Assembly: GCA_017533785.1 (NCBI GenBank)
Contig: JAFWII010000009.1
Location: forward strand, 22,175-86,174
Origin: Erysipelotrichaceae bacterium
GTDB taxonomy: Bacteria > Bacillota_I > Bacilli_A > Erysipelotrichales > Erysipelotrichaceae
Reading direction: 5' to 3'
Length of the DNA: 64,000 bases
The translations under genes were made by a program, and so were the position numbers. Positions within the stretch are counted from its first letter, which is position 1. Every line of letters starts with the position of its first letter. The notes beneath the pieces were generated by a model, which worked only from the letters and a program-made list of their open reading frames with translations, did no database searches and had not been told where the DNA came from. Below are positions 33,789 to 42,153 of this stretch, piece by piece.

Positions 33789-34519
33789 AGAAGACAATCC
33801 TGTTTATATCGTTCGTCTTCATTCTTGTCTCTTGCTCTTCCTCTGTTGGCGAAACAAACACAATCCCGGGATCAAGCGGTCTTGATCACGTTGATCCTAT
33901 TGGCGGAATCACTCAATATACGAGTGAGAATGCTGATCCGGATAATGAACTAGTGATCGAAGCAACTGTTGAGTATCTTCCAGTCTATGAAACCGAGATC
34001 GAACTGAAACTGATCGGTCGTGTTGTTTCGGTCGACGGCTGTGATAATTATTGGGCTGATTATGGTTATGGCGGAATCTATACATATGGGAAGATCGAAG
34101 TCATAAAACCCCTGAAAGGAGAAATCAGCGAAGGGGATATCATCGGTTTTGCTATCGGCGGCGGAACGGTTTCTTTTGAACAGTACGCAAAAAGCCAGGA
34201 TCCCCAGGCTCTTGCGAGGCAGATGAGCCTGTTGAAAGAAAAAGGTTCCGGCGTTCCTTCGTATGTCACGACCAAGATCAGCGCCACAGAGATCGAAGAA
34301 GGGAAGGTGTATTTCATCGTTACCTCCGCAAAGAGAGACATCCATGGAGACCTATATCTGATCTATCCTTATGCTGAAACACTCCTGGAAATTGATGAAT
34401 CCACCTTGGAAAATGAGGAGATCATGGGATACAGTCCCGAGTGGAAAACGTGGAAGAACGTTCTGGATATCTGGTTCCTTGAAAACGAAAACGATACCAG
34501 AACAAAAAGGGATGATTGA
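33785..34519 (+). CDS. Lipoprotein of unknown function
   Basis: 244 residues from the ATG at 33785, which has a strong AGGAGGT upstream. The lipoprotein signal ends in ILVSC; the mature protein opens Ser/Gly/Pro-rich and is then mostly beta-like, with the segment KLIGRVVSVDGCDNYW followed by KIEVIKPLKGEISEGD. That pattern resembles secreted proteins that carry an OB- or Ig-like domain, but no family is recognised. It overlaps the thioredoxin-like ORF and shares its AT-rich codon style. Confidence 0.7.
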   Translation: MKKTILFISFVFILVSCSSSVGETNTIPGSSGLDHVDPIGGITQYTSENADPDNELVIEATVEYLPVYETEIELKLIGRVVSVDGCDNYWADYGYGGIYTYGKIEVIKPLKGEISEGDIIGFAIGGGTVSFEQYAKSQDPQALARQMSLLKEKGSGVPSYVTTKISATEIEEGKVYFIVTSAKRDIHGDLYLIYPYAETLLEIDESTLENEEIMGYSPEWKTWKNVLDIWFLENENDTRTKRDD

Positions 34520-34547
34520 TTTCTTATAAAGACAAATAAAAGCAGAG

Positions 34548-34582
34548 CCGCAAGGTAAACACATGTTTCTTTGCGGTTTTTC
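34548..34582 (+). terminator. Terminator after the lipoprotein gene
   Basis: CCGCAAG/CTTTGCGG imperfect stem with a 14-base loop, then TTTTTCTCT. Confidence 0.6.
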
Positions 34583-34660
34583 TCTGAAAATTTAGTTGCG
34601 TAAAACAATTATCGATTTTTTGTGATACTCTAACAGTAGTTTGATACAGGGGGTTTTCTT

Positions 34661-36514
34661 ATGTCTATGCGAGGCGGACCCGGCGGCTTCGGCCGCGGAT
34701 TTATGTCAGAGGAGGAGAAAGCCAGTGCTCCGAAGGTAACAAAAGAGCTGGTCCTCCGTGTTTTATCGTATCTGAAACCGTACTGGAAGCAGATGGTGCT
34801 CGTGCTCATCGCGATCATCGTGTCTTCTTCCTTCAATCTTCTGCCATCGATCCTGACCGGTAAGATCATCGATGAAGGCCTGATCGGCCGCAATATGGAC
34901 GCACTTGTCCGTTTCATCATCCTGTCGCTGGCGGTCACGCTCGGTGCCAATCTGATCGGCGTTCTGGAAAGCTATCTGAATACCTGGATCGCCCAGCATA
35001 TCACTTTCGATATGCGCAACCAGATGTACCGTCATCTGCAGAAGATGTCGCAGCGTTTCTTCACCACGAACAACCAGGGCGACATCATCACCCGTATGAC
35101 TTCGGATATCTCCGGTGTTCAGTCGGTCATTACCGGTACCTTCACCAGCATCCTCTCCAATACGATCACCCTGATCGTAGCGGTCATCGCGATGTTCCAG
35201 AAGAACTGGGTGCTGGCATGTCTCGGACTTGTGATCGTGCCGCTGTTCACGCTTCCGACCCGCGCTGCCGGCAAGACCAGATGGTCATTGACCAGAGAAG
35301 CCCAGGCTGTAAACGATGAAGTCAACGGCATTCTGAACGAAACGCTGTCCGTCAGCGGTCAGCTGCTCGTCAAGCTCTTCGGCAGGGAAGACGATGAATA
35401 CAACAAATACGAATCCGCCAACAAGCGCATGGTCGACCTCAACGTTAAAGAATCGATGGCAGGCCGCTGGTTCCGGGTCGTCATTTCCACGATCTCCTCG
35501 GTCGGACCGATGCTACTGTATCTGGTCGGCGGCATCCTGATGATGAAATATGACCATGATATCACCGTCGGTGACATCACTGTCCTGGTCTCCCTGTTAG
35601 GCAGAATGTACGGTCCGGTCAACTCGCTGCTGAATATCCAGGTCGACTGGCTCCGTTCCATGGCGATGTTCACCCGCATCTTCGAATACTTCGATATGCC
35701 GGTCGAGATCGAGAACGCGCCCGACGCCGTCACCCCGACGACCTATACCGGAGCGGTCGAATTCAAGGATGTCCATTTCTCCTATGACGAGAGCCGCGAG
35801 ATCCTGAAAGGCATCAGCTTTAAACTGGACGAAGGGAACAGCGTCGCGATCGTCGGACCGTCCGGTTCGGGCAAATCCACGATCGTCAATCTGATCCCGC
35901 GTCTGTATGATGTCGATTCCGGTACAGTCACTTTTGAAGGCTACGATGTCCGTAAGATCGATCTGAAATACCTGCGCGACAACATTGGCATGGTCTCTCA
36001 GGAAACCTATCTTTTCAACGGTACGATCCGAGAAAATCTGCTCTATGCCAAACCGGACGCGACTCAGGAAGAGATCGAAGAAGCCTGCAAGAAGGCCAAT
36101 ATCCATGACTTCATCATCGCCCAGGAGAAGGGCTATGATACCGAAGTCGGCAACCGTGGTCTGAAGCTTTCAGGCGGTGAAAAACAGCGTATCTCGATCG
36201 CCCGTGTCCTGCTGAAAGATCCGTCCTTGCTGATCTTTGATGAAGCGACTTCGGCGCTTGATTCGATCTCCGAAAGCAAGATCCAGGAAGCGATCGACCC
36301 ACTGATCGATTCGCGTACTTCCATCCTGATCGCCCACCGTCTTTCCACGATCCTCGCTGCTGACGAGATCATCGTCGTCGCGGACGGCAAGATCGTTGAG
36401 AGAGGTACGCATGAGGAACTGGTCAGTGCCGGCGGTGTTTATACCGAGCTCTATGAGACCCAGTTCAAGGTCGGTCTTGATAAAGTGAAACAATCTGAAG
36501 AGAAGGCAGCTTGA
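34661..36514 (+). CDS. ABC exporter, fused membrane and ATPase domains (MsbA/LmrA type)
   Basis: 617-residue half-transporter, active as a dimer. A short Gly/Arg-rich leader is followed by six transmembrane segments (about 40-325), then an ATPase domain with Walker A GPSGSGKST, signature LSGGEKQR, Walker B LLIFDEATSALD and the H-loop IAHRLST. The usual role is export of lipids, drugs or peptides. An AGGGGG Shine-Dalgarno and a TGTGATACT extended -10 lie upstream. It appears to be transcribed alone. Confidence 0.9.
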   Translation: MSMRGGPGGFGRGFMSEEEKASAPKVTKELVLRVLSYLKPYWKQMVLVLIAIIVSSSFNLLPSILTGKIIDEGLIGRNMDALVRFIILSLAVTLGANLIGVLESYLNTWIAQHITFDMRNQMYRHLQKMSQRFFTTNNQGDIITRMTSDISGVQSVITGTFTSILSNTITLIVAVIAMFQKNWVLACLGLVIVPLFTLPTRAAGKTRWSLTREAQAVNDEVNGILNETLSVSGQLLVKLFGREDDEYNKYESANKRMVDLNVKESMAGRWFRVVISTISSVGPMLLYLVGGILMMKYDHDITVGDITVLVSLLGRMYGPVNSLLNIQVDWLRSMAMFTRIFEYFDMPVEIENAPDAVTPTTYTGAVEFKDVHFSYDESREILKGISFKLDEGNSVAIVGPSGSGKSTIVNLIPRLYDVDSGTVTFEGYDVRKIDLKYLRDNIGMVSQETYLFNGTIRENLLYAKPDATQEEIEEACKKANIHDFIIAQEKGYDTEVGNRGLKLSGGEKQRISIARVLLKDPSLLIFDEATSALDSISESKIQEAIDPLIDSRTSILIAHRLSTILAADEIIVVADGKIVERGTHEELVSAGGVYTELYETQFKVGLDKVKQSEEKAA

Positions 36515-36528
36515 GCGCTGCTTTTCTT
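36506..36528 (+). terminator. Terminator overlapping the ABC exporter stop codon
   Basis: GCAGC-TTGAGC-GCTGC followed by TTTTCTT; the TGA stop lies in the loop. Confidence 0.6.
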
Positions 36529-36578
36529 ATGGCTGGGTCAGGGAATGATATACGGAGAAAAGAAGAAAGGAATCCGTC

Positions 36579-36716
36579 ATGATCGTAATCGCGCTTCTGT
36601 GGATCATCTTCAGTCCGCTTTTTCTGATGATCTATCTCTTTACCCGTTACTATGCAGCCGGGTCAAACAGACTTGTGATCAGTCTGGGAATGTTTGCTGT
36701 ATGCGCATGGATTTGA
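36579..36716 (+). CDS. Small hydrophobic ORF
   Basis: 45 residues, very hydrophobic, with a first membrane segment MIVIALLWIIFSPLFLMIYL and a second starting LVISLGMFAVCAW before a TGA. AAGAAAGGAA lies 5-13 bases before the ATG. The downstream frame at 36721 continues with another membrane segment in a different phase, so this may be a frameshifted gene for a two- or three-pass small protein. No family recognised. Confidence 0.45.
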   Translation: MIVIALLWIIFSPLFLMIYLFTRYYAAGSNRLVISLGMFAVCAWI

Positions 36717-36720
36717 GAGA

Positions 36721-36804
36721 ATGTGGTCCTTTGGCGCGGTCTGGGGCGGATATGCCGGCATGATCGTTGCGGTGATCATGCTGATCATCGCCGTTTTCAA
36801 GTAA
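36721..36804 (+). CDS. Small hydrophobic ORF, possible shifted continuation
   Basis: 27 residues: a WSFGAVWGGYAG turn then MIVAVIMLIIAVFK, one membrane segment ending in lysine. It starts five bases after the TGA of the previous ORF in another frame and has no good Shine-Dalgarno, which fits a frameshift remnant or coupled translation. Confidence 0.35.
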   Translation: MWSFGAVWGGYAGMIVAVIMLIIAVFK

Positions 36805-36940
36805 ACAAGCGTGCCGACATATTTGCTTAATACTTTGACGTGGCTGAGAGATTGTTAACGAGTATGTATGCAATCTTAATTGAAATACTAGCAAAAGTAA
36901 AACAAATACTGTACAATGTGATTGAAAGAAGGTGATTCTG

Positions 36941-37219
36941 ATGTCAGTTAAAACAGCGAATTTTAATATGCGTATGGAAGAACAGAAAAAAGCAGATGCA
37001 GAAGCTTTGTATCGCACCCTTGGAATGACACTACCACAGGCTATAAATATATTCATTGCTCAGTCTCTTTTGGTCGGAGGAATCCCTTTTGATGTCCGAA
37101 TCCCGAGATTCAACCGGGAAACAGAAGTAGCCATGAAAGAAGCAGAAGATATTGCCGCAGGAAGAATAGAAACAAAAACCTATCGTTCAGCAAGAGAACT
37201 GTTTGCAGACTGCGAATGA
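36941..37219 (+). CDS. RelB/DinJ-family antitoxin (orphan)
   Basis: 92-residue ribbon-helix-helix protein: TANFNMRMEEQKKADAEALY followed by LGMTLPQAINIFIAQSLLVGGIPFDV is the standard DinJ/RelB DNA-binding and dimerisation region. The ATG at 36941 has AGAAGGTG upstream. No RelE/YafQ-like toxin gene follows: only a 24-codon ORF overlaps the stop as ATGA. AT-rich compared with neighbours, in keeping with horizontal acquisition. Confidence 0.8.
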   Translation: MSVKTANFNMRMEEQKKADAEALYRTLGMTLPQAINIFIAQSLLVGGIPFDVRIPRFNRETEVAMKEAEDIAAGRIETKTYRSARELFADCE

Positions 37220-37290
37220 TCTTTTCGATATGCAGTGAAAGCGAATTCCCGACTAAAAAACAGCAGCAGAAGATCGAGAAGAGGTATTGA
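37216..37290 (+). other. 24-codon ORF in the position of a toxin gene
   Basis: Starts in ATGA overlap with the antitoxin stop, as a coupled toxin would, but ends after 24 codons with no RelE-like features. It is either a remnant of a deleted toxin or chance. Confidence 0.3.
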
Positions 37291-37330
37291 ACAGCTGCTG
37301 ATGGGGATTTCCGCGCTAAAATAACAAGCT

Positions 37331-37380
37331 AAAAGAACAATCGCAAAGATCGTAGATTTCAATGCGATTGTTCTTTTATT
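37331..37380. terminator. Long terminator upstream of rpsB
   Basis: 15-bp perfect stem (37331-37345 with 37363-37377), reading AAAAGAACAATCGCA on the 5' arm, a 17-base loop, then TATT. The A- and T-tracts suit both directions. Confidence 0.8.
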
Positions 37381-37393
37381 CTGCTGTGTATTC

Positions 37394-37402
37394 TGCTATA
37401 AT
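37394..37402 (+). promoter_or_regulatory. Extended -10 promoter of rpsB-tsf
   Basis: TGCTATAAT, placing +1 near 37409 and giving a leader of about 100 bases before the rpsB ATG. Confidence 0.65.
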
Positions 37403-37404
37403 AC

Positions 37405-37455
37405 AAAGGCACTTATGTGCATACACACACTGTGGATTCCTCATTCCGTGCCTTT
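37405..37455 (+). promoter_or_regulatory. Candidate structured leader of rpsB (possible S2 autoregulation)
   Basis: AAAGGCAC (37405-37412) can pair with GTGCCTTT (37448-37455), closing a 35-base internal region that holds a small CACA-CAC-TGTG hairpin. If transcription starts near 37409, the RNA pairs GCAC or GGCAC with its partner right at the 5' end. Long rpsB leaders mediate S2 feedback in other bacteria; identity with a known class is not established. Confidence 0.45.
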
Positions 37456-37511
37456 GATAGGTTAATGGGGTTTGAAGCAGTGGAGGGGAAACGGAAAGAG
37501 AGGAATTAAAA

Positions 37512-38483
37512 ATGCAGTTAGTTTCCATGCGTAAACTTCTGGAAAACGGCGTCCATTTCGGTCATCAGACAAGACGCTGGGATCCGAAGTGCAAACCATT
37601 CATCTATACCGCTAAAAACGGTATCTACATCATCGATCTGAACAAGACCCAGGATGCTCTGGATGTTGCCTACGGCAAGATGAAAGAGATCGCTGAAAAG
37701 GGCGGTAAAGTCTTATTTGTCGGCACCAAGAAACAGGCTCAGCAGATCATCCTTGATGAAGCTCTGCGTTCCGGCAGCTTCTATATCAACCAGAGATGGT
37801 TAGGCGGCACGCTCACAAACTTCCGCACGATCCAGAAGCGTATCAAGCGCCTCATCGAGATCGAAGAGATGGAAGCAAATGAGACCATCAACGTTTATCC
37901 GAAGAAAGAGATCGCTCTGATCCGTAAGGAAGCAGCTCGTCTGAACAACTTCTTAGGCGGCATCAAAGAGATGAAGAAGCTTCCGGATGCGCTGGTCGTC
38001 GTCGATCCGAAGGAAGATCACAACGCTGTCGCAGAAGCCAAGAAGCTCGGTATCCCGGTCTTCGGTCTGACAGACACCAACTGCGATCCGGGTCTCGTTG
38101 ACTACGCGATCCCGAGCAACGATGATGCAGTCAAATCCATCAAGCTGATCGTCTCCCTGCTCGCTGATGCGATCGTCGAGACAAAGGGCGGTATCCTCCA
38201 GGATGCTTACCAGGAAGGCGAAGATGTTGAAGACATCACCATGGACGATGTCATCATCAACGTTGAAAAACACGCAGAAGAACAGGAAAAACGCCGCAGA
38301 CAGCGTTTAGAAGAACGCCGCGCTGCACAGCAGGCTCAGAGAGGCCGCTTCAATGGCGAAAGACGTAACTTCGGCAGAAGAGACAACAACGCTGTTTCTC
38401 CGAACCAGACGATCCGCAAGGATCTGCCGGCTGAGCAGAAGACAGAAGCTCCCGCTGAAGTAAAAGAGGAGGTTAAGGAATAA
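37512..38483 (+). CDS. rpsB: 30S ribosomal protein S2
   Basis: S2 core with [20 protein letters not shown] at the start and the [21 protein letters not shown] segment. At 323 residues it is longer than the usual 230-260: a charged C-terminal extension from about residue 255 is rich in E, R and Q, then Pro/Ala/Glu. The AGAGAGGA Shine-Dalgarno lies before the ATG. The stop shares one base with the tsf start. Codon style indicates strong expression. Confidence 0.96.
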   Translation: MQLVSMRKLLENGVHFGHQTRRWDPKCKPFIYTAKNGIYIIDLNKTQDALDVAYGKMKEIAEKGGKVLFVGTKKQAQQIILDEALRSGSFYINQRWLGGTLTNFRTIQKRIKRLIEIEEMEANETINVYPKKEIALIRKEAARLNNFLGGIKEMKKLPDALVVVDPKEDHNAVAEAKKLGIPVFGLTDTNCDPGLVDYAIPSNDDAVKSIKLIVSLLADAIVETKGGILQDAYQEGEDVEDITMDDVIINVEKHAEEQEKRRRQRLEERRAAQQAQRGRFNGERRNFGRRDNNAVSPNQTIRKDLPAEQKTEAPAEVKEEVKE

Positions 38484-39370
38484 TGCAGATCACAGCTAGT
38501 CTCGTAAAAGAATTACGTGAAATGACCGGCGCCGGCATGATGGACTGCAAGAACGCGTTAGTCGAATGTGACGGCGATAAAGAAAAAGCAGTTGACTGGC
38601 TCCGCCAGAAGGGTATCGCGAAGTCCGCTAAGAAAGCTGGCCGTATCGCTGCTGAAGGTCTCAGCCGCGTCATCACTGCCGGCAACAAGGCATGCCTCGT
38701 CGAGATCAACTCCGAGACCGACTTCGTCGCGAAGAACGAACAGTTCCTCGACCTGCTCAGCCAGACTGTTCAGACCATCCTGAACAGCGATGCGCAGACA
38801 AACGAAGAAGCACTGGCTTTACCGGTCGGTGAAGGCACTCTGAATGACCTCTTCATCAACGCGACCGCAACGATCGGCGAAAAGATCGTTCTCCGTCGTT
38901 TCGAGATCGTCAAGAAGGAAGACGAAGAAACATTCGGTTCCTACATGCATATGGGTGGCAAGATCTCCGCGCTGGCTGTCATCAAGGGCGGCAATGAGGA
39001 AGTAGCCAACGATGTTGCGATGCAGGTCGCTTCCATGAACCCTTCCTACATCTCCATGAACGATATGCCGAAGGATGTCGTCGAACACGAAAAGACTGTT
39101 CAGACTGAGATCGCCAAGAACGACGAGAAGTTAGCCGGAAAGCCGGAGAAGGTTCTCGAAGGCATCATCGCCGGACGTGTTTCCAAGTCCTTACAGGAGA
39201 TCTCCCTGGTCGATCAGATCTACTTCAGAGATCAGAGCAAGAAGGTCGGTAAATTCCTGCAGGAAAGCAATGCGGAAGTCACAAAGTTCGTTCGTTACTT
39301 TGTCGGTGAAGGCATCGAAAAGAGACACGAAGACTTTGCTGAAGAAGTCGCAAAGCAGATGGGTAAGTAA
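38483..39370 (+). CDS. tsf: Elongation factor Ts
   Basis: Nucleotide exchange factor for EF-Tu, 295 residues. The N-terminal UBA-like domain with LREMTGAGMMDCKNAL and the core signature EINSETDFVAKNEQF are intact. It overlaps rpsB by one base and is followed at once by a terminator, so pyrH expression depends on read-through or another promoter. Confidence 0.96.
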   Translation: MQITASLVKELREMTGAGMMDCKNALVECDGDKEKAVDWLRQKGIAKSAKKAGRIAAEGLSRVITAGNKACLVEINSETDFVAKNEQFLDLLSQTVQTILNSDAQTNEEALALPVGEGTLNDLFINATATIGEKIVLRRFEIVKKEDEETFGSYMHMGGKISALAVIKGGNEEVANDVAMQVASMNPSYISMNDMPKDVVEHEKTVQTEIAKNDEKLAGKPEKVLEGIIAGRVSKSLQEISLVDQIYFRDQSKKVGKFLQESNAEVTKFVRYFVGEGIEKRHEDFAEEVAKQMGK

Positions 39371-39396
39371 AAGGACAATTTTATTGTCCTTTTTTA
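39369..39396 (+). terminator. Terminator at the end of tsf
   Basis: AAAAGGACAA-TTTTA-TTGTCCTTTT stem and T-run, beginning inside the tsf stop codon and ending 13 bases before pyrH. Confidence 0.8.
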
Positions 39397-39408
39397 TGGA
39401 GGCTCTAT

Positions 39409-40116
39409 ATGTATAAAAGAATCATTCTCAAGCTGAGCGGCGAAGCGCTCAGCGGTAAAGGCGGCAGCCTGGATCAGGAAAAACTGACGAGCCTGGCCAA
39501 ACAGATCAAGCAGATCCACGAGATGGGCGTCCAGGTCGGCGTCGTTACCGGCGGCGGCAACTTTGTCCGCGGCCGCCAGCTGGTACAGCTCGGAATGGAC
39601 CGCAACTCCTCCGATTTCATGGGCATGCTGGGAACCGTCATGAACGCGCTCGCGCTGCAGTCGGTACTGCGCAACGAAGGCGTCAAGGCGCTGGCGATGT
39701 CCGCGATCGGCGTTGACGGTGTGACCCGTTTTGAAAGAGATATCGCGCTCGACCGTCTGGAGAACGGCTATGTGCTGGTCTTCGGCGGCGGTATCGCCAA
39801 CCCGTATTTCTCGACGGATTCCGGTGCGGCACTGCGCGCCTGCCAGCTGCATGCAGATGTTATCCTGATCGCCAAGAACGGCGTAGACGGTGTCTACGAC
39901 TCCGATCCGGCCGTCAATCCGGATGCGAAACGCTATTCCGAACTATCATTTGATGATATACTTGACTTGAATTTAGGTATCATTGACGCTACCGCAGCCG
40001 GTCTTTGCCGCGAAAACAAGATCGATGCCCTGATTTTCAATATGAACGAAGAAGGCAACATCGTCAAAGCTGCGCAGGGTACAGTTTATGGTACCGTGAT
40101 CCATGGAGGAAAATAA
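39409..40116 (+). CDS. pyrH: UMP kinase
   Basis: Phosphorylates UMP to UDP, 235 residues. KRIILKLSGEALSG opens the protein, followed by VTGGGNFVRG and the late ARFDAxxA-like region replaced here by LGIIDATAAGLCREN. Shine-Dalgarno GGAGG. frr follows after 3 bases. Confidence 0.95.
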   Translation: MYKRIILKLSGEALSGKGGSLDQEKLTSLAKQIKQIHEMGVQVGVVTGGGNFVRGRQLVQLGMDRNSSDFMGMLGTVMNALALQSVLRNEGVKALAMSAIGVDGVTRFERDIALDRLENGYVLVFGGGIANPYFSTDSGAALRACQLHADVILIAKNGVDGVYDSDPAVNPDAKRYSELSFDDILDLNLGIIDATAAGLCRENKIDALIFNMNEEGNIVKAAQGTVYGTVIHGGK

Positions 40117-40119
40117 CAT

Positions 40120-40668
40120 ATGGATGCAATTTTAAATCAGTGGAAGGATAAAATGGACGGCGCGATCGCCAATTTTGAGACCGAGCTGCACAAGGTCCGC
40201 ACCGGCAGAGCGAACCCGAATATGCTGGACGGCATCAATGTCGACTACTACGGAACACCGACGCCGATCAACCAGATCGCCTCGATCTCCGTTCAGGAAG
40301 GCACCATTCTGATCATCAAACCGTATGACCACAACTCCCTGAAGGACATTGAAGTTGCCATCAACATGTCTTCGCTGCATCTTCCGCCGCAGAATGACGG
40401 CACAGTCATCCGTCTGTCCGTTCCGAAACTGACGGAAGAGACACGTAAGAGCTACTGCAAGGACGTCTCCAAGAGAGGCGAGGAAACGAAAGTCAACATC
40501 CGCAATATCCGCCGTGACGCCAATGACTTTGTTAAGAAATCCGACGATATCACCGATGAGGACTACGAAGAATCGCTGTATGACGAGATCGATGACCTGA
40601 CAAAGAAATACGTCAAGAAGGTCGATGAGATCGCAGAGGCAAAACAGAAGGAAATCATGACGCTCTGA
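40120..40668 (+). CDS. frr: Ribosome recycling factor
   Basis: Splits post-termination ribosomes with EF-G, 182 residues, normal length. The RTGRANPNMLDGINVDYYGT motif and the LTEETRKSYCKDV segment are diagnostic. GGAGG precedes the ATG, and the stop shares bases with the uppS start (TGATG). Confidence 0.96.
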   Translation: MDAILNQWKDKMDGAIANFETELHKVRTGRANPNMLDGINVDYYGTPTPINQIASISVQEGTILIIKPYDHNSLKDIEVAINMSSLHLPPQNDGTVIRLSVPKLTEETRKSYCKDVSKRGEETKVNIRNIRRDANDFVKKSDDITDEDYEESLYDEIDDLTKKYVKKVDEIAEAKQKEIMTL

Positions 40669-41369
40669 TGGCTGCTGTAAAACATGTTGCCATCATCATG
40701 GATGGCAACGGACGTTACGCACAGAAACTGGGCAAAGAACGCACCTTCGGTCATTACGAAGGCGTCAAGAACGTGCGCAATATCGCGATCCACGCCAGCG
40801 AGAAGGGCGTTGAATGCCTGACCGTCTATGCTTTTTCAACCGAGAACTGGAAGAGACCTGTTAAAGAGGTCTCTTATCTCATGTCTTTGCCGAGGATCTT
40901 CTTCTCGTCCTATCTGAAACAGCTTATGGAGAAAAACATCCGGGTGACCATGATCGGCCGGATGGACCATATTCCCGAAGAAGCCCGTTACTATTTTGAG
41001 CGGGCGATCGCAGAGACTGCCGGAAACACCGGCATGATCCTGAATTTTGCGATGAACTACGGTTCCCGTGACGAGATCGTGGAAGCCGCCCGGCGCTATG
41101 CCGAGGACTACCGCGACGGCGTCGCCGGGGAACTGGACGAATCGCTCTTTTCCAAATACCTGATGACAGCGGAACTGCCGGATGTCGATCTTCTGATCCG
41201 CACCAGCGGCGAGCAGCGCATCTCGAATTTTCTGCTTTACCAGATCGCGTACGCGGAACTCGTATTCTCGCCGCTGAACTGGCCGGAATTCGATGAGGCG
41301 GAATTTGACCGCTGTCTGGATGAATTCTATAAACGCAACCGTCGTTTCGGAGGTCTCAATGAAGAATAG
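40668..41369 (+). CDS. uppS: Undecaprenyl diphosphate synthase
   Basis: Cis-prenyltransferase making the C55 carrier lipid, 233 residues. HVAIIMDGNGRYAQK holds the catalytic aspartate and the diphosphate site, with tyrosine in place of the usual W after GNGR. TVYAFSTENWKRP and the LIRTSGEQRISNFL motif are present. Start coupled to the frr stop. It overlaps cdsA by 11 bases. Confidence 0.94.
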   Translation: MAAVKHVAIIMDGNGRYAQKLGKERTFGHYEGVKNVRNIAIHASEKGVECLTVYAFSTENWKRPVKEVSYLMSLPRIFFSSYLKQLMEKNIRVTMIGRMDHIPEEARYYFERAIAETAGNTGMILNFAMNYGSRDEIVEAARRYAEDYRDGVAGELDESLFSKYLMTAELPDVDLLIRTSGEQRISNFLLYQIAYAELVFSPLNWPEFDEAEFDRCLDEFYKRNRRFGGLNEE

Positions 41370-42153
41370 ACTGATTGGAGCCGCGCTGGTCCTGGCTGTC
41401 TGCGTGCCGGCGCTGATCCTCGGTGGGGTCGTAATGAAGGCCCTCCTGGCAGCCGTTGCCCTGATCGCATCCTACGAGTTCACCAGCATCCGTCATAAAA
41501 GCTTCAACGTGCTGCTTTTCATCATGCTGGCGGCTTTCATCTTTGTGGTCAATATTTTCCCGCAGCGCAGCACCGGGCTCATCCTGACCTTCGTCATCGC
41601 GCTTTTCGCTGCGGGCATCCTGTTTGCGGATGTCACGATGGATGACATCTCCTCGACCCTGATGATGGGCATCATCATCGGTTTCGCGATCCAGAGCATC
41701 CTGAAGATCTACGGCGATTACGATTACACCAAGATCGCAACGAGCCGCAACTACCTCGTGCTCGCCTATATCGCAGTCGCTTCCTTCGGCTGCGACGTAG
41801 CCGCGCTTTTCTGCGGCATGCTGTTCGGCAAGCATCCGCTGATCCCTCGTGTCTCTCCGAAAAAGACCGTGGAAGGTGCGGTCGGAGGCTGGCTGATCGG
41901 TGCGCTCGCCGCCTACCTGTTCGGCTATTTCTTCCACATCTTCGATCCGAATAAGACCATGCTGCTGTTCTACTCGCTGACGCTGCCGCTCATCGCCCAG
42001 CTCGGCGACCTGTCGTTCAGCCTGATCAAACGGAACTACGGCGTCAAGGATTACGGTTCCCTGATCCCCGGTCACGGCGGCATCCTCGACCGTGTCGACT
42101 CGCTGCTGTTCTGTCTGATCTTCTTCTCCTCCACGGGGATGCTGTTATTATGA
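41359..42153 (+). CDS. cdsA: Phosphatidate cytidylyltransferase
   Basis: Membrane enzyme making CDP-diacylglycerol, 264 residues with multiple membrane segments. The C-terminal CDS signature KRNYGVKDYGSLIPGHGG followed by ILDRVD is complete. The ATG at 41359 was chosen for the GGAGG six bases upstream; the longer in-frame alternative would lie deep in uppS. The stop overlaps dxr as ATGA. Confidence 0.93.
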   Translation: MKNRLIGAALVLAVCVPALILGGVVMKALLAAVALIASYEFTSIRHKSFNVLLFIMLAAFIFVVNIFPQRSTGLILTFVIALFAAGILFADVTMDDISSTLMMGIIIGFAIQSILKIYGDYDYTKIATSRNYLVLAYIAVASFGCDVAALFCGMLFGKHPLIPRVSPKKTVEGAVGGWLIGALAAYLFGYFFHIFDPNKTMLLFYSLTLPLIAQLGDLSFSLIKRNYGVKDYGSLIPGHGGILDRVDSLLFCLIFFSSTGMLLL

